DNA of 64,000 nucleotides from an uncultured bacterium (GTDB taxonomy: Bacteria; Planctomycetota; UBA8742; UBA2392): NCBI GenBank assembly GCA_938014885.1, contig CALLQI010000004.1, positions 62,001 to 126,000 on the forward strand. Reading direction: 5' to 3'. This document shows positions 33,411 to 42,027 of this stretch, piece by piece. Position numbers and translations under genes: made by a program. Below the pieces are notes generated by a model. The model saw only the letters and a list, made by a program, of their open reading frames with translations. It made no database searches and was not told where the DNA came from. Position 1 is the stretch's first letter; each line of letters begins with the position of its first letter.

Positions 33411-35108
33411 CTACCCCACATTCATGGACAGCAGGAACTCGGCGTTGTGCTGGGTCTTCTTCAGCTTTTCCTTCAACAGTTCCATGGCCTCAATCGGGTT
33501 CATGTCGTTGAGGATGCGGCGAAGCACCCACATGCGCTTTTGCTCGTCGGCTTCCAGCAGCAGCTCTTCCTTGCGCGTGCCGCTGCGGGTTACGTCGATG
33601 GCCGGGTACACGCGGCGGTCGGCGAGGCGGCGGTCCAGGTGCAGCTCGGCGTTGCCGGTGCCCTTGAACTCTTCGAAGATCACTTCGTCCATGCGGCTGC
33701 CGGTATCGATCAGCGCGGTGGCGATGATCGTCAGGCTGCCACCTTCTTCGATGTTACGCGCGGCACCAAAGAAGCGCTTGGGACGCTGCAGCGCGCTGGC
33801 ATCGACGCCGCCGGTCAGGATCTTGCCGCTGTGCGGCTGTTCGGTGTTGTACGCGCGGCCAAGGCGGGTGATGCTGTCGAGCAGGATCACCACGTCAATC
33901 TTGTGCTCAACCAGGCGCTTGGCCTTGCCCAGCACCATTTCAGTCACCTGCACGTGGCGGCTGGCCGGTTCATCGAATGTGCTGGCGATGACTTCGGCGT
34001 CGACGGTGCGCTCCATGTCGGTGACTTCTTCGGGGCGCTCGTCGATCAGCAGCACGATCACGTAGATGGCGGGGTGGTTCTGGCGGATCGCGTTGGCGAT
34101 CTTCTGCAGGATCACAGTCTTGCCGGTGCGGGGCGGCGCGACAATCAGGCAGCGCTGTCCCATGCCGATCGGCGTCACCAGGTCAATCACCCGCAGGTTC
34201 AGGTCGTTCTTACTTTCGAGGAAGATGCGCCGGTCAGGGTACAGCGGCGTCAGTTCATCGAATGGGACAACTTCAGACAGCTTGTTCGGGTCTTCGCTGT
34301 TGACCTTTTCAACCTTCAGCAGCGCGAAGTAGCGTTCGTTGTCCTTGGGCGGGCGGATCTGGCCGCTGACCACGTGGCCGGATTTGAGGCCGAAGCGGCG
34401 GATCTGGCTGGGGCTGACGTAGATGTCGTCGGGGCTGGGCAGGTAGTTGTAATCAGGGCTGCGCAGGAAGCCGAAGCCTTCATTCAACACTTCCATCACG
34501 CCTTCGCCGAAGATCATGGCGCCGCGCTTCACGCGGTCTTTCAGCAGCTGGAAGATCAGGTCCTGCTTCTTCAGGCCGGACATGTCGAGCATGCCAAGCT
34601 GCCGCACATCGCGCTGCAAATGCTCCATCTTCATCTTCTGAAGGTCGTTCAGGTTGATGATGACGGGCGGTTCGCCGCTGGGTACCTGGGGCTGGACGTC
34701 CACGTTGGTGCCGTCGCCCAAATCCTGGTTCGGGGCCTCAACGCGCGCGGGCGGGGGTGGTGCCTGCGGCGGGGTATCGCCGTTGTATGCCGGCGCTGCG
34801 GCCGGCTGCTCCGTGGCGATGGTGTTGCCGTTTTCGGTCGCGGCGTTTCCGTTGCCGGCCGCGTTGCCGTCGCGCTCACGGGCGCGCATGGCGTCTTCGC
34901 GGGCCTGCTCGCGGGCTTCTTCACGTTCGCGCTGGGCTTCCATGCGGGCCATTTCGGCCTGCATGCTGGCGACTTCCGTGTGGATGTCGGTCAGCTTTTC
35001 CTTGCGGCTGCCGCCACCTCCGCCGCCTCCGCCGCGATTGCGACGTCCGCCTCCGCCACGCTGACGGCCACGACGTTTTTGGGTGTTGTTCTTTCCATCT
35101 CCGGTCAT
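33411..35108 (-). CDS. rho: transcription termination factor Rho with RG-rich N-terminal extension
   Basis: This 565-residue hexameric RNA helicase ends transcripts without hairpins. The N-terminal 145 residues are an extension not found in E. coli Rho (419 residues): a basic Arg-Gly-Gly-rich segment (10-37), an Arg/Glu helix (40-75), then an Asn/Ala/Pro-rich linker. The Rho core follows: an N-terminal domain near 150-195, a cold-shock-like RNA-binding domain with Gly-Phe-Gly-Phe-Leu-Arg near 213, Walker A Ala-Pro-Pro-Arg-Thr-Gly-Lys-Thr near 328, Walker B Asp-Val-Val-Ile-Leu-Leu-Asp-Ser-Ile-Thr near 412, and the Q/R-loop region after that. The start at 35108 has AGGAG 6 bases upstream. Confidence 0.96.
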   Translation of the reverse strand: MTGDGKNNTQKRRGRQRGGGGRRNRGGGGGGGGSRKEKLTDIHTEVASMQAEMARMEAQREREEAREQAREDAMRARERDGNAAGNGNAATENGNTIATEQPAAAPAYNGDTPPQAPPPPARVEAPNQDLGDGTNVDVQPQVPSGEPPVIINLNDLQKMKMEHLQRDVRQLGMLDMSGLKKQDLIFQLLKDRVKRGAMIFGEGVMEVLNEGFGFLRSPDYNYLPSPDDIYVSPSQIRRFGLKSGHVVSGQIRPPKDNERYFALLKVEKVNSEDPNKLSEVVPFDELTPLYPDRRIFLESKNDLNLRVIDLVTPIGMGQRCLIVAPPRTGKTVILQKIANAIRQNHPAIYVIVLLIDERPEEVTDMERTVDAEVIASTFDEPASRHVQVTEMVLGKAKRLVEHKIDVVILLDSITRLGRAYNTEQPHSGKILTGGVDASALQRPKRFFGAARNIEEGGSLTIIATALIDTGSRMDEVIFEEFKGTGNAELHLDRRLADRRVYPAIDVTRSGTRKEELLLEADEQKRMWVLRRILNDMNPIEAMELLKEKLKKTQHNAEFLLSMNVG

Positions 35109-35241
35109 GATGACTCCTGTGTTCCGCGCCGCGTGAGGAACGCGGGGCGGTGCTGCGCGGGCCGGGCCGCCACTGACGGGCGCACCCTGAAAGACCTGCG
35201 GCAGTACCGGGGTATCTGGTTGGGCCCCCGGCGGGCCTGGT

Positions 35242-35862
35242 TCACGGGCCTTTGCCCGACATGTCTCCGAAATACCTGCGCCAGATGATTTCCACCTGGG
35301 GTTCAAGATCCGCCACCGGGCCATTGTTATCGATAATGGCGTCGGCGCGGTTGCGCTTCACTTCAAGGTCAAGCTGATGTGCCTGGCGGCGTTGCAACTC
35401 GCCTTCGGGCCATCCGCGTTTGCTGATCGCGCGGTCTTCGCGGATGTCTTCATCACAATCCACAAAGATCAGCGCCGTGTACTTTCCTTCATAGGCCCCG
35501 GACTCAAGCAGCAGGCTGATGTCCAGCACCACGGCCTTCGCATTCGGGTCCACGATGCCGGCGGCCAGCTTGGCTGCCGTGCGTTCGCGGATGCGCGGGT
35601 GCGTGATGCCGTTCAGCAGGGCGATCCGGCCTTCGTTGCCGAACACTGCCGCCGCCAGCTTGTCGCGCGCCACGTTGCCGTCCGCGTCGAAAATCTCGTT
35701 GCCAAAGGCCAGCCGCAGTTCGTTCTTCACGGCCGGGTCTTTCAGTACCGCGTGGCCTTCGAGGTCGGCGTCAATCACCACGGCCCCGCGCCTGGCAAAA
35801 CAGCGCGCCACTTCGGATTTGCCGGACGCCACGCCGCCGATCAGGGCAAACACGGGCTTCAC
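35242..35862 (-). CDS. coaE: dephospho-CoA kinase
   Basis: This 206-residue enzyme catalyses the last step of coenzyme A synthesis, phosphorylating dephospho-CoA at the ribose 3' position. It has the P-loop Gly-Gly-Val-Ala-Ser-Gly-Lys-Ser (residues 9-16), an Asp-Ala-Asp motif near 32, and a His-Pro-Arg-Ile-Arg segment near 87, all standard for CoaE. The start is GTG 35862. It lies 133 bases upstream of rho on the same strand, and the spacing suggests a common operon or a shared promoter region. Confidence 0.95.
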   Translation of the reverse strand: MKPVFALIGGVASGKSEVARCFARRGAVVIDADLEGHAVLKDPAVKNELRLAFGNEIFDADGNVARDKLAAAVFGNEGRIALLNGITHPRIRERTAAKLAAGIVDPNAKAVVLDISLLLESGAYEGKYTALIFVDCDEDIREDRAISKRGWPEGELQRRQAHQLDLEVKRNRADAIIDNNGPVADLEPQVEIIWRRYFGDMSGKGP

Positions 35863-35920
35863 GGTCTGCCTCGGCTTGCTTCACGGCGTGCGGCCTGGCC
35901 TGCGATAGTTGCCTGGTGCG

Positions 35921-37198
35921 TCATTCAGAAGGCATCCAGCCTTCGAGTGGTTGCAGGTCCTGTTCGGCCGCGGTGCCGGTAGCGCCCTCAAGCAGCGCGA
36001 TGGCCTTTTCGCGGGCGCCGCGGCGCGCATCGCCGTCGGTGACACCCCTGCTGATGATTTCGAACGTGAACAGTTCGGTGCCGAACGCGATCACGCCCAG
36101 TGCCTGCTGTTCTGCCGTGCTGTCGCGATAGTCAAAGCTGACGATCGACAACGCGGCCTTGTGAATTCGCCCTGCTTCAAAGCGCGCGCTGGGTACATCG
36201 CGCCGTCGTTTGAAGGTGGTGTCCGCCCGGATGCGCTGTTTGAGGCCTTGTTCACCGGCAGCGTCCAGCCTGCGCAGCAGCAGCCAAGGTGAAGCGCCCT
36301 CGCCATCAATCTGAACTGTGGAATCGCCCCCGATTTTGCGGGCGAGATATCCGTCTGTCAGTGGAAGATTGAGGGTGCCCCCGGGGAAATGCAGCGTCCC
36401 CCGCAGCAGCTCGTCCATCGAACTGGAACACTTATGCTTCGGGGAACCTTCCAGCGCAAGCTCCCGCTTGATGGAAATAGAGTCAAGGACCTGTTTTGCG
36501 GCAGTCCTGAGCCGACTGGGGTCCCCGGCTTCAAGCACCTCAACGACAATGCGGTACTCGGCCTCACGCCCCGCGACAGTTCGCTCTCCGTATGCGACGT
36601 GAGCGTGACCCTCAACGGGGGACATGACTATGGCGATGTCGTCACGAAACACGACTTCGCCCATGTCGAGCTTCTTGTCCCAAGGGCCGCCACTACCGTT
36701 GTCGAGGGCTTTGCCACTGTTGTTGTCCATGAATCTCCGCGCAATCTCGCCGACGACTGCACCCTTTGGCTTGTCTGCACGAGTTAGCGCCAAGCTGATG
36801 TTCTTGGTTCCCGGTAGGTCAATCGCCATCAACTCCGTGCCGTACCAGTCCACGGGCCAGAGCTTGCTGCCTTTCGGCAGGTTGAACTCAAGCAGCACGC
36901 GGTTGGTGGCGTCTTCTTTCGGGGCAAGGCGCAGGCGGCGCTTCTGGTCGCGGTCGAAGCCCTCAAAATACTCGGGGTACTCGCGCTGGTCGTTCTGCAC
37001 GAAGCTGAGCCACTGAATCCCGGCCTGCTTGCCGATGTCCAGGAAGTCACTTTGGGCCTCGCGTTCGCGCCACTCATCAGGCTTCTCGGCATCGTCAAGC
37101 TCTTCACGCGTCGGAGGTCGCTGCGTGCCACTGCACGAGGCCAACAGGCCGGCAATCAGCAAAGCAGCGACGGTGCGGATGGCGTGTGTGGAGCGCAT
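35921..37198 (-). CDS. lipoprotein of unknown function
   Basis: This 425-residue protein has a lipoprotein signal (Leu-Leu-Ala-Ser-Cys, Cys22). The mature part is mixed alpha/beta with no recognised domain; two similar halves may exist (strand-rich stretches near 55-200 and 250-400), but I cannot establish a repeat by eye. It lies between polA and coaE on the same strand. The stop is 58 bases from the coaE start, so the genes may be co-transcribed. The start at 37198 follows from the signal peptide; the frame is open further upstream to 37336. Confidence 0.72.
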   Translation of the reverse strand: MRSTHAIRTVAALLIAGLLASCSGTQRPPTREELDDAEKPDEWREREAQSDFLDIGKQAGIQWLSFVQNDQREYPEYFEGFDRDQKRRLRLAPKEDATNRVLLEFNLPKGSKLWPVDWYGTELMAIDLPGTKNISLALTRADKPKGAVVGEIARRFMDNNSGKALDNGSGGPWDKKLDMGEVVFRDDIAIVMSPVEGHAHVAYGERTVAGREAEYRIVVEVLEAGDPSRLRTAAKQVLDSISIKRELALEGSPKHKCSSSMDELLRGTLHFPGGTLNLPLTDGYLARKIGGDSTVQIDGEGASPWLLLRRLDAAGEQGLKQRIRADTTFKRRRDVPSARFEAGRIHKAALSIVSFDYRDSTAEQQALGVIAFGTELFTFEIISRGVTDGDARRGAREKAIALLEGATGTAAEQDLQPLEGWMPSE

Positions 37199-37343
37199 GG
37201 GTGGTGTCTCGTGTTTCGGGGTGCGGCCTTCAAGCCCGCAGGGCCGACAAGCATCCAAGCTAGGAGGCCGAAAGGGATCAGGCGTCACACAAGCAAGGCA
37301 GTCAAAGAAAGCCGTGTGGAACAGACAACTAAGCACAGCCTAC

Positions 37344-37386
37344 CGAACCTCGAACCTCCAACCTCGAATCTCCAACCTCCAACCCC
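37344..37386. repeat. short tandem C/T/A-rich repeat next to polA stop
   Basis: An imperfect array of the 7-base unit CGAACCT and its variants CCAACCT and CGAATCT runs for about 43 bases up to the end of polA. No coding or structural role is visible. Confidence 0.6.
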
Positions 37387-37390
37387 CGCC

Positions 37391-40165
37391 TCACTTCGCT
37401 TCCAGCCAGTTCTCGCCGATCCCTACATCCACGTCCAAGGGCACCTTCAACTTCATCGCGCCCGCCATTACTTCGCGCACGAACTCGGCGCACTGTTTCG
37501 CTTCCTGCACAGGGGCTTCGAACACCAGTTCGTCGTGGACTTGCAGCAGCATCCGGTAGGGCAGCTTCTTCTTCTCGATCGCGCGGTGCGCGTCCAGCAT
37601 CGCCTGCTTGATCAGGTCGGCCGCCGTGCCTTGCAGCACCGTGTTGAACGCCTGCCTTTCCGCCTGCTTCCTTACCATTACGTTCTTGCTGGTGATGTCC
37701 GGCAGGAAACGTTTGCGGCCGGCCAGCGTTTGCACGTACCCCAACTTGCGACACTCTTCCAGCACTTCGTCGGTCAGCGCAGCCACACGGGGGTGACTGT
37801 GGAAGTAGTTGTCGATGAACTCTTTGGCCTCCGTACGGCCGATGCCGAGCCCCTGGCTTAACCCAAACGCGCTTTGGCCGTACAGCACCGCGTAATTCAC
37901 GGTTTTGGCGGTGTTGCGCTGTTCGGCATTCACGGCTTTGGCGTCGATGTGAAAGATGGCGGCCGCGGTGGCTTTGTGAATGTCGATGCCTTCCTTGAAC
38001 GCCGCGATCATGTGTTTTTCGTCGGCGATGTGGGCCAGAATGCGCAGCTCAATCTGGCTGTAGTCGGCGCTGATCAGCTTCATGCCCTTGGCAGCGACAA
38101 ACGCGCGGCGGATTTTCTTGCCGGTTTCGGTGCGGACCGGAATGTTCTGTACGTTCGGGTCCTTGCTGCTGAGCCGGCCCGTAGCAACGGTCTGGCGATA
38201 GGTCGTGTGCACGCGGTCTTCAGCGTCGGCGAGATCGGGCAACTGGTCAACGTACGTGGACTTAAGCTTGGTCAGGTGCCGCCATTCCAGAATCTTCGCG
38301 GGCAGCGCGTGCAGCGGCGCCAGCGCCTCCATCGATGACTGGTCGGTGCTGCGGCCGGTGCCCTTGGCGGTCTTGCCTTGTTCGGGCAGTTTCAGCTCAT
38401 CGTACAGCACGACGCCAAGCTGCTTGGGTGAGCCAAGCGTGAACTCATGCCCCGCGAGCTGATAGCACTCGCGCTCGAGGGCATGGATGTCCTTGTCGAA
38501 GTCGGCCGCCAGCTCGGCCAGGTAAGGTTTGTCGATGCGGATGCCGCGGTGCTCCATGTGCGCGAGCACTTCAATCAGCGGGAACTCAAGGTCGCGGGCC
38601 AGCCCGTCCAGTTCCAGTTCTTTGATTTTGGGGGCCAAGGCTTCGTTCACGCGCAAGGCATAGTCGGCGAACTGCGCGGCGTACTGGCACACGCGCGCGG
38701 GGTCCTGCTGCATCAGCGGCGCGCGGGTCTTGGGGTCGCCGAACAGGTTGTCCCACTCAATCGTGTCGATGCCCAAGAACTCGCGGCTGAGGCTCGCCAG
38801 CTTGGCGTCTTCGCGTGACGGGTCCAGCAGGAACGCCTGCAACTTGGTGTCGCTGGCCACGCCGCGCAGGTCATGTCCGGCAAGCAGCAGCGCGCGCTGG
38901 TCAGCCTTCAAATCGTGGCCGACCTTGGCCAGCGCGGCGTCCTCCAGCTTGGGTGCCAGCACCTTCCAGATGTCTGCAGGCTTCAGTTCACCGTTCAGCG
39001 GCAGGTACCAGGCCTTGCTGGGGGCAATCGCCACGGCCACACCGGCCAGCGGCCCGTAGTTTTCGGCGGCGCAGTGTACGGCCCAAGTCTTGGCTTTTCC
39101 GGCTTCTTTGGCAAAGGCTTCCAGTGCAGCCGCGCTGTCCACCAGCGTGTACGCGGAATCGGTGGCCGTCAGCGTTTTCACCCGGGCAGCCGGCATGGCA
39201 CCGAACAAATCCTGCTGCGCGCCGGTGCTGGCGGGTTTGGCCTGCTTGCCGCGTTTGCCACCCTTGGCTTCGGGCGCCGGTGCTGCCGGTGCTTCGGCAT
39301 CGGCAGCTTCCCAGCCCAGGTCTTTGATCACGGACTTGAAATTCAGCTCGTTCAGCAAGGGTTGCAGGACGGCCTGATCGGGCTCGCGCAGGCGGCAGGT
39401 TTCCTTATCGAGCTTCACCCCGGGCACGTCGGTCTTGATCGTGACCAGTTGCTTTGACAGTGCGGCCTCAGGCTTGAAGGCAATCAGGTTTTCGCGGCGC
39501 TTGGGCTGCTTGATGCTTTCGGCCTGTGCCAGCACTTCGTCGAGCGTGCCGAACTGCTGGATCAGCTCAGCGGCGGTCTTCATGCCGATGCCTTTGGCAC
39601 CGGGGATGTTATCGACGCTGTCGCCGGCCAGTGCCTGCATGTCGATGAACTGTTCAGGCGTGACGCCGAATTCGGCCTTCAGCTCGTCCACCCCGTAAAG
39701 GCTGTCATCGTCGGCATTGACCATCTTGATGTGCGGCGCCAGCAGCTGCTTGAGGTCTTTGTCCTTGCTGACCAGCCGCACTTCGATGCCATGGGCGGCC
39801 GACTGCGTGGCCAGGGTGCCGATCACGTCGTCGGCCTCGAATCCGGGCACCATCTCAATGGGGACGTTGAAGCCGCGCACGACCTGCTCAATGATCGGGA
39901 TCTGGTCGCGCAGGTCTTCGGGCATCTCGCTGCGGTTGGCCTTGTATTGCGGGAAAATCTTGTCGCGGAACGTGCCGCCTTTGGGGTCGAGCGTGCATAC
40001 CAGGTAATCCGGTTTGTACTGCCGGATCAGCTTTTGCAGCATGCGCGTGAACAGGTACACCGCGCCCACGGGCTTGCCACGCACCGTGCGGCCGCGCGCG
40101 GCGGGGCTGAAATAGGCACGGAAGATCTGGCTGTGTCCGTCGATGATGTAAAGGGTTTCAGGCAC
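37391..40165 (-). CDS. polA: DNA polymerase I with inactive-looking proofreading domain
   Basis: This 924-residue enzyme performs gap filling and RNA-primer removal. The 5' nuclease domain (1-290) has Asp-Gly at the start, Phe-Glu-Ala-Asp-Asp-Val-Ile-Gly near 109 and Asp-Ser-Val-Asp-Asn-Ile-Pro-Gly near 182. The polymerase domain has motif A Ser-Ala-Asp-Tyr-Ser-Gln-Ile-Glu-Leu-Arg, motif B Arg-x3-Lys-x3-Tyr (Arg-Asn-Thr-Ala-Lys-Thr-Val-Asn-Tyr) and motif C Val-His-Asp-Glu. In the 3'-5' exonuclease domain the E. coli residues Asp355, Glu357 and Asp501 align with His, Ala and Phe; only Asp424 is kept. An Ala/Lys/Gly-rich linker (about 290-320) joins the domains. The start is GTG 40165. Confidence 0.96.
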   Translation of the reverse strand: MPETLYIIDGHSQIFRAYFSPAARGRTVRGKPVGAVYLFTRMLQKLIRQYKPDYLVCTLDPKGGTFRDKIFPQYKANRSEMPEDLRDQIPIIEQVVRGFNVPIEMVPGFEADDVIGTLATQSAAHGIEVRLVSKDKDLKQLLAPHIKMVNADDDSLYGVDELKAEFGVTPEQFIDMQALAGDSVDNIPGAKGIGMKTAAELIQQFGTLDEVLAQAESIKQPKRRENLIAFKPEAALSKQLVTIKTDVPGVKLDKETCRLREPDQAVLQPLLNELNFKSVIKDLGWEAADAEAPAAPAPEAKGGKRGKQAKPASTGAQQDLFGAMPAARVKTLTATDSAYTLVDSAAALEAFAKEAGKAKTWAVHCAAENYGPLAGVAVAIAPSKAWYLPLNGELKPADIWKVLAPKLEDAALAKVGHDLKADQRALLLAGHDLRGVASDTKLQAFLLDPSREDAKLASLSREFLGIDTIEWDNLFGDPKTRAPLMQQDPARVCQYAAQFADYALRVNEALAPKIKELELDGLARDLEFPLIEVLAHMEHRGIRIDKPYLAELAADFDKDIHALERECYQLAGHEFTLGSPKQLGVVLYDELKLPEQGKTAKGTGRSTDQSSMEALAPLHALPAKILEWRHLTKLKSTYVDQLPDLADAEDRVHTTYRQTVATGRLSSKDPNVQNIPVRTETGKKIRRAFVAAKGMKLISADYSQIELRILAHIADEKHMIAAFKEGIDIHKATAAAIFHIDAKAVNAEQRNTAKTVNYAVLYGQSAFGLSQGLGIGRTEAKEFIDNYFHSHPRVAALTDEVLEECRKLGYVQTLAGRKRFLPDITSKNVMVRKQAERQAFNTVLQGTAADLIKQAMLDAHRAIEKKKLPYRMLLQVHDELVFEAPVQEAKQCAEFVREVMAGAMKLKVPLDVDVGIGENWLEAK

Positions 40166-40293
40166 GGTAGGCAGTTTCGTTGGGGTGGGGCGCAGGCGGA
40201 TGGTAACGGGGGTGCAAACCCTCTGTCCACATCAACCACATTCCGCTAGTATCTTTCGCGTGTGGGGGGCGACCGCCTTTAGCGGAGCCCACA

Positions 40294-41247
40294 ATGATCG
40301 GAGTGCGCCAAAGTATGGGTCACAACAAGTATACCGGCGATCTGCGGCAGGTAACGCAGTATCAGGCCGGCAATGTGGAAATCAACATTGCCAAGCACAG
40401 CGGCTACTGCTGGGGCGTTGACCGCGCGTATGAGCAGACCGTGGCTACTGCCAAGACCAAGGACGGCCCGGTTTACACCTTCGGTCCGCTGATCCACAAC
40501 CCGCAGACGATTGATGAGCTGCGCCGCGATTACGAAGTTGACTATCTGGGCACCGTCGATGACGAGCGCGCCGCCCCCGGCAGCACAGTCATCATCCGCA
40601 CCCACGGTGTGCCGCCGGAAGTGCAGGACCAGTTCAAGGCCAAGGGCGTGGACGTGATCGACGCCACCTGCCCGTACGTGCGCGTGACGCAGAACTACGC
40701 GCAGCTTCTGCACAAGCAGAAGTACCACGTCGTGATCATCGGCGACCCCAAGCACCCTGAAGTGATCAGCATCCTGGCCTACGCCAAGGGTGAAGGCACC
40801 GTGATCAAGCACCTGGAAGACCTGGGCAAGATCCCGCGCAACAAACGCCGCCTGGGCATTGTGGTGCAAAGCACGCTGATCCTGAAGAAGGTAAACGAGA
40901 TCGTGAATGAGCTGCTGGCGCGCGCGCAGGAAGTGCGCGTGTTCAACACCATCTGCTACGTCACGACCGAACGCCAGGAAGACGCCGAGACCATCGCCAA
41001 GCAGAACGACCACGTGATCGTGATCGGCGGCCACGAAAGCAGCAACACCAAGAAGCTGGCCATCGTCGCCGAAAGCTTTGGTGCCAAGGCCCAGCTGATT
41101 GAAAGCCCGGAACAGATCGACTTCGCCCAGCTCGCCAACGCCAAGCGCATCGGCATTCTCGCCGGTGCCAGCACCCCGAACTGGCTGATCGACCAGGCCC
41201 GCGACCTGCTGATCGAGCATTTCAGCGGCCAGCCCGTCAGCGCCTGA
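40294..41247 (+). CDS. ispH: 4-hydroxy-3-methylbut-2-enyl diphosphate reductase
   Basis: IspH (LytB) is the last enzyme of the MEP isoprenoid pathway, a [4Fe-4S] reductase making IPP and DMAPP. The 317 residues match the family. All three cluster cysteines are visible: Gly-Tyr-Cys-Trp-Gly-Val near 38, Ala-Thr-Cys-Pro near 129 and Thr-Ile-Cys-Tyr near 220. The His-Gly-Val motif near 108 and Thr-Thr-Glu-Arg-Gln near 224 are also present. The start ATG 40294 has GGAG 7 bases upstream. The gene is single, divergent from polA, with its own terminator. Confidence 0.96.
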   Translation: MIGVRQSMGHNKYTGDLRQVTQYQAGNVEINIAKHSGYCWGVDRAYEQTVATAKTKDGPVYTFGPLIHNPQTIDELRRDYEVDYLGTVDDERAAPGSTVIIRTHGVPPEVQDQFKAKGVDVIDATCPYVRVTQNYAQLLHKQKYHVVIIGDPKHPEVISILAYAKGEGTVIKHLEDLGKIPRNKRRLGIVVQSTLILKKVNEIVNELLARAQEVRVFNTICYVTTERQEDAETIAKQNDHVIVIGGHESSNTKKLAIVAESFGAKAQLIESPEQIDFAQLANAKRIGILAGASTPNWLIDQARDLLIEHFSGQPVSA

Positions 41248-41266
41248 GCCTGAGTCCGCGCAAACC

Positions 41267-41295
41267 AAAGGCCCGTCCAAAGCGGACGGGCCTTT
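41267..41295. terminator. rho-independent terminator of ispH
   Basis: A 12-bp stem, 41267-41278 with 41284-41295, has loop AAAGC and ends in TTTT. Confidence 0.92.
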
Positions 41296-41375
41296 TGCAT
41301 GGCAGCGCTGGCTGCCTCGTGTTGTGCTGGTTGTCTCGCGCTGTCACACTGGCCGCTCACTTACCGGGAGAAACC

Positions 41376-41978
41376 ATGTCGCATCGCACACGCACCGTAC
41401 TGCTGGCGGCATTCGTGCTGGCCCTGGTCGGGTTGATCCCGGCCTCATCACAAGACAAAGAACCGGAACCGGAGCCCGAAATGCCATCACTGCTGACACC
41501 GGCCCACAAGCTGCTTGCCAGCCTGGAAGGCAAATTCGACACAGCGTCGCGCATGTGGATGGCCCCGGGCGCTGAGCCTGTGGCAAGCACCGGGGCCGTG
41601 ACCCGCGTGTCGGTGCTGGACGGCCTGTTCCTGCGCGAGAGTTACTCGGTTGATGAAGGCCAGTTTGCCCACAAGGGCGAAATCAACTGGGGCTACAACA
41701 CCGCCACGGGCAAGGTCCAGTACGTGCAGCTGGTTTCCACTTCGCCTGCCATGAATGTGTACGAAGGCGATTGGGACGAAAAGGCAAAAGCGTTCACCGT
41801 GCGCTCGGCCTACAAAATGACCTGGCAAGGCACTGAGTACGACGTGAAGACGCGCATCGTGCTGACGGTCGAAAGCGCCGATAAGCAGAAGCTCGAAATC
41901 TTCAGCGCCTACGAAACCAAAGAGACCAAGATTCCCGAGTACCTTGAAATCGAGGTCAGCTACACACGCAAGAAGTAG
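41376..41978 (+). CDS. exported DUF1579-like protein
   Basis: This 200-residue protein has a signal peptide (1-25), an acidic Glu/Pro linker, then a beta-rich domain like DUF1579 (about 45-198): an alternation of Gly-Ala-Val-Thr-Arg-Val-Ser-Val-Leu-Asp-Gly-Leu-Phe-Leu-Arg-Glu, Ile-Asn-Trp-Gly-Tyr-Asn and Glu-Gly-Asp-Trp-Asp strands. This resembles lipocalin-like folds that may bind small hydrophobic ligands. It is preceded by GGGAG and followed by a terminator, so it is monocistronic. Confidence 0.78.
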   Translation: MSHRTRTVLLAAFVLALVGLIPASSQDKEPEPEPEMPSLLTPAHKLLASLEGKFDTASRMWMAPGAEPVASTGAVTRVSVLDGLFLRESYSVDEGQFAHKGEINWGYNTATGKVQYVQLVSTSPAMNVYEGDWDEKAKAFTVRSAYKMTWQGTEYDVKTRIVLTVESADKQKLEIFSAYETKETKIPEYLEIEVSYTRKK

Positions 41979-41997
41979 CCGAGTCTTGCCGGTTCCG

Positions 41998-42027
41998 AGA
42001 GCCTGTCTGGAAACCCAGGCAGGCTCT
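41998..42027. terminator. bidirectional terminator between the DUF1579 and aminotransferase genes
   Basis: A 13-bp stem with one G-U pair, 41998-42010 with 42015-42027, has loop AAAC. It overlaps the stop codon of the convergent aminotransferase gene. Confidence 0.82.

Noticed and set aside
33447..35288. 613-residue plus-strand open frame
   Set aside because: Antisense to rho; shadow composition.
37344..37386. Telomere-like or CRISPR repeat beside polA
   Set aside because: The units are too short and variable and there is no spacer pattern.
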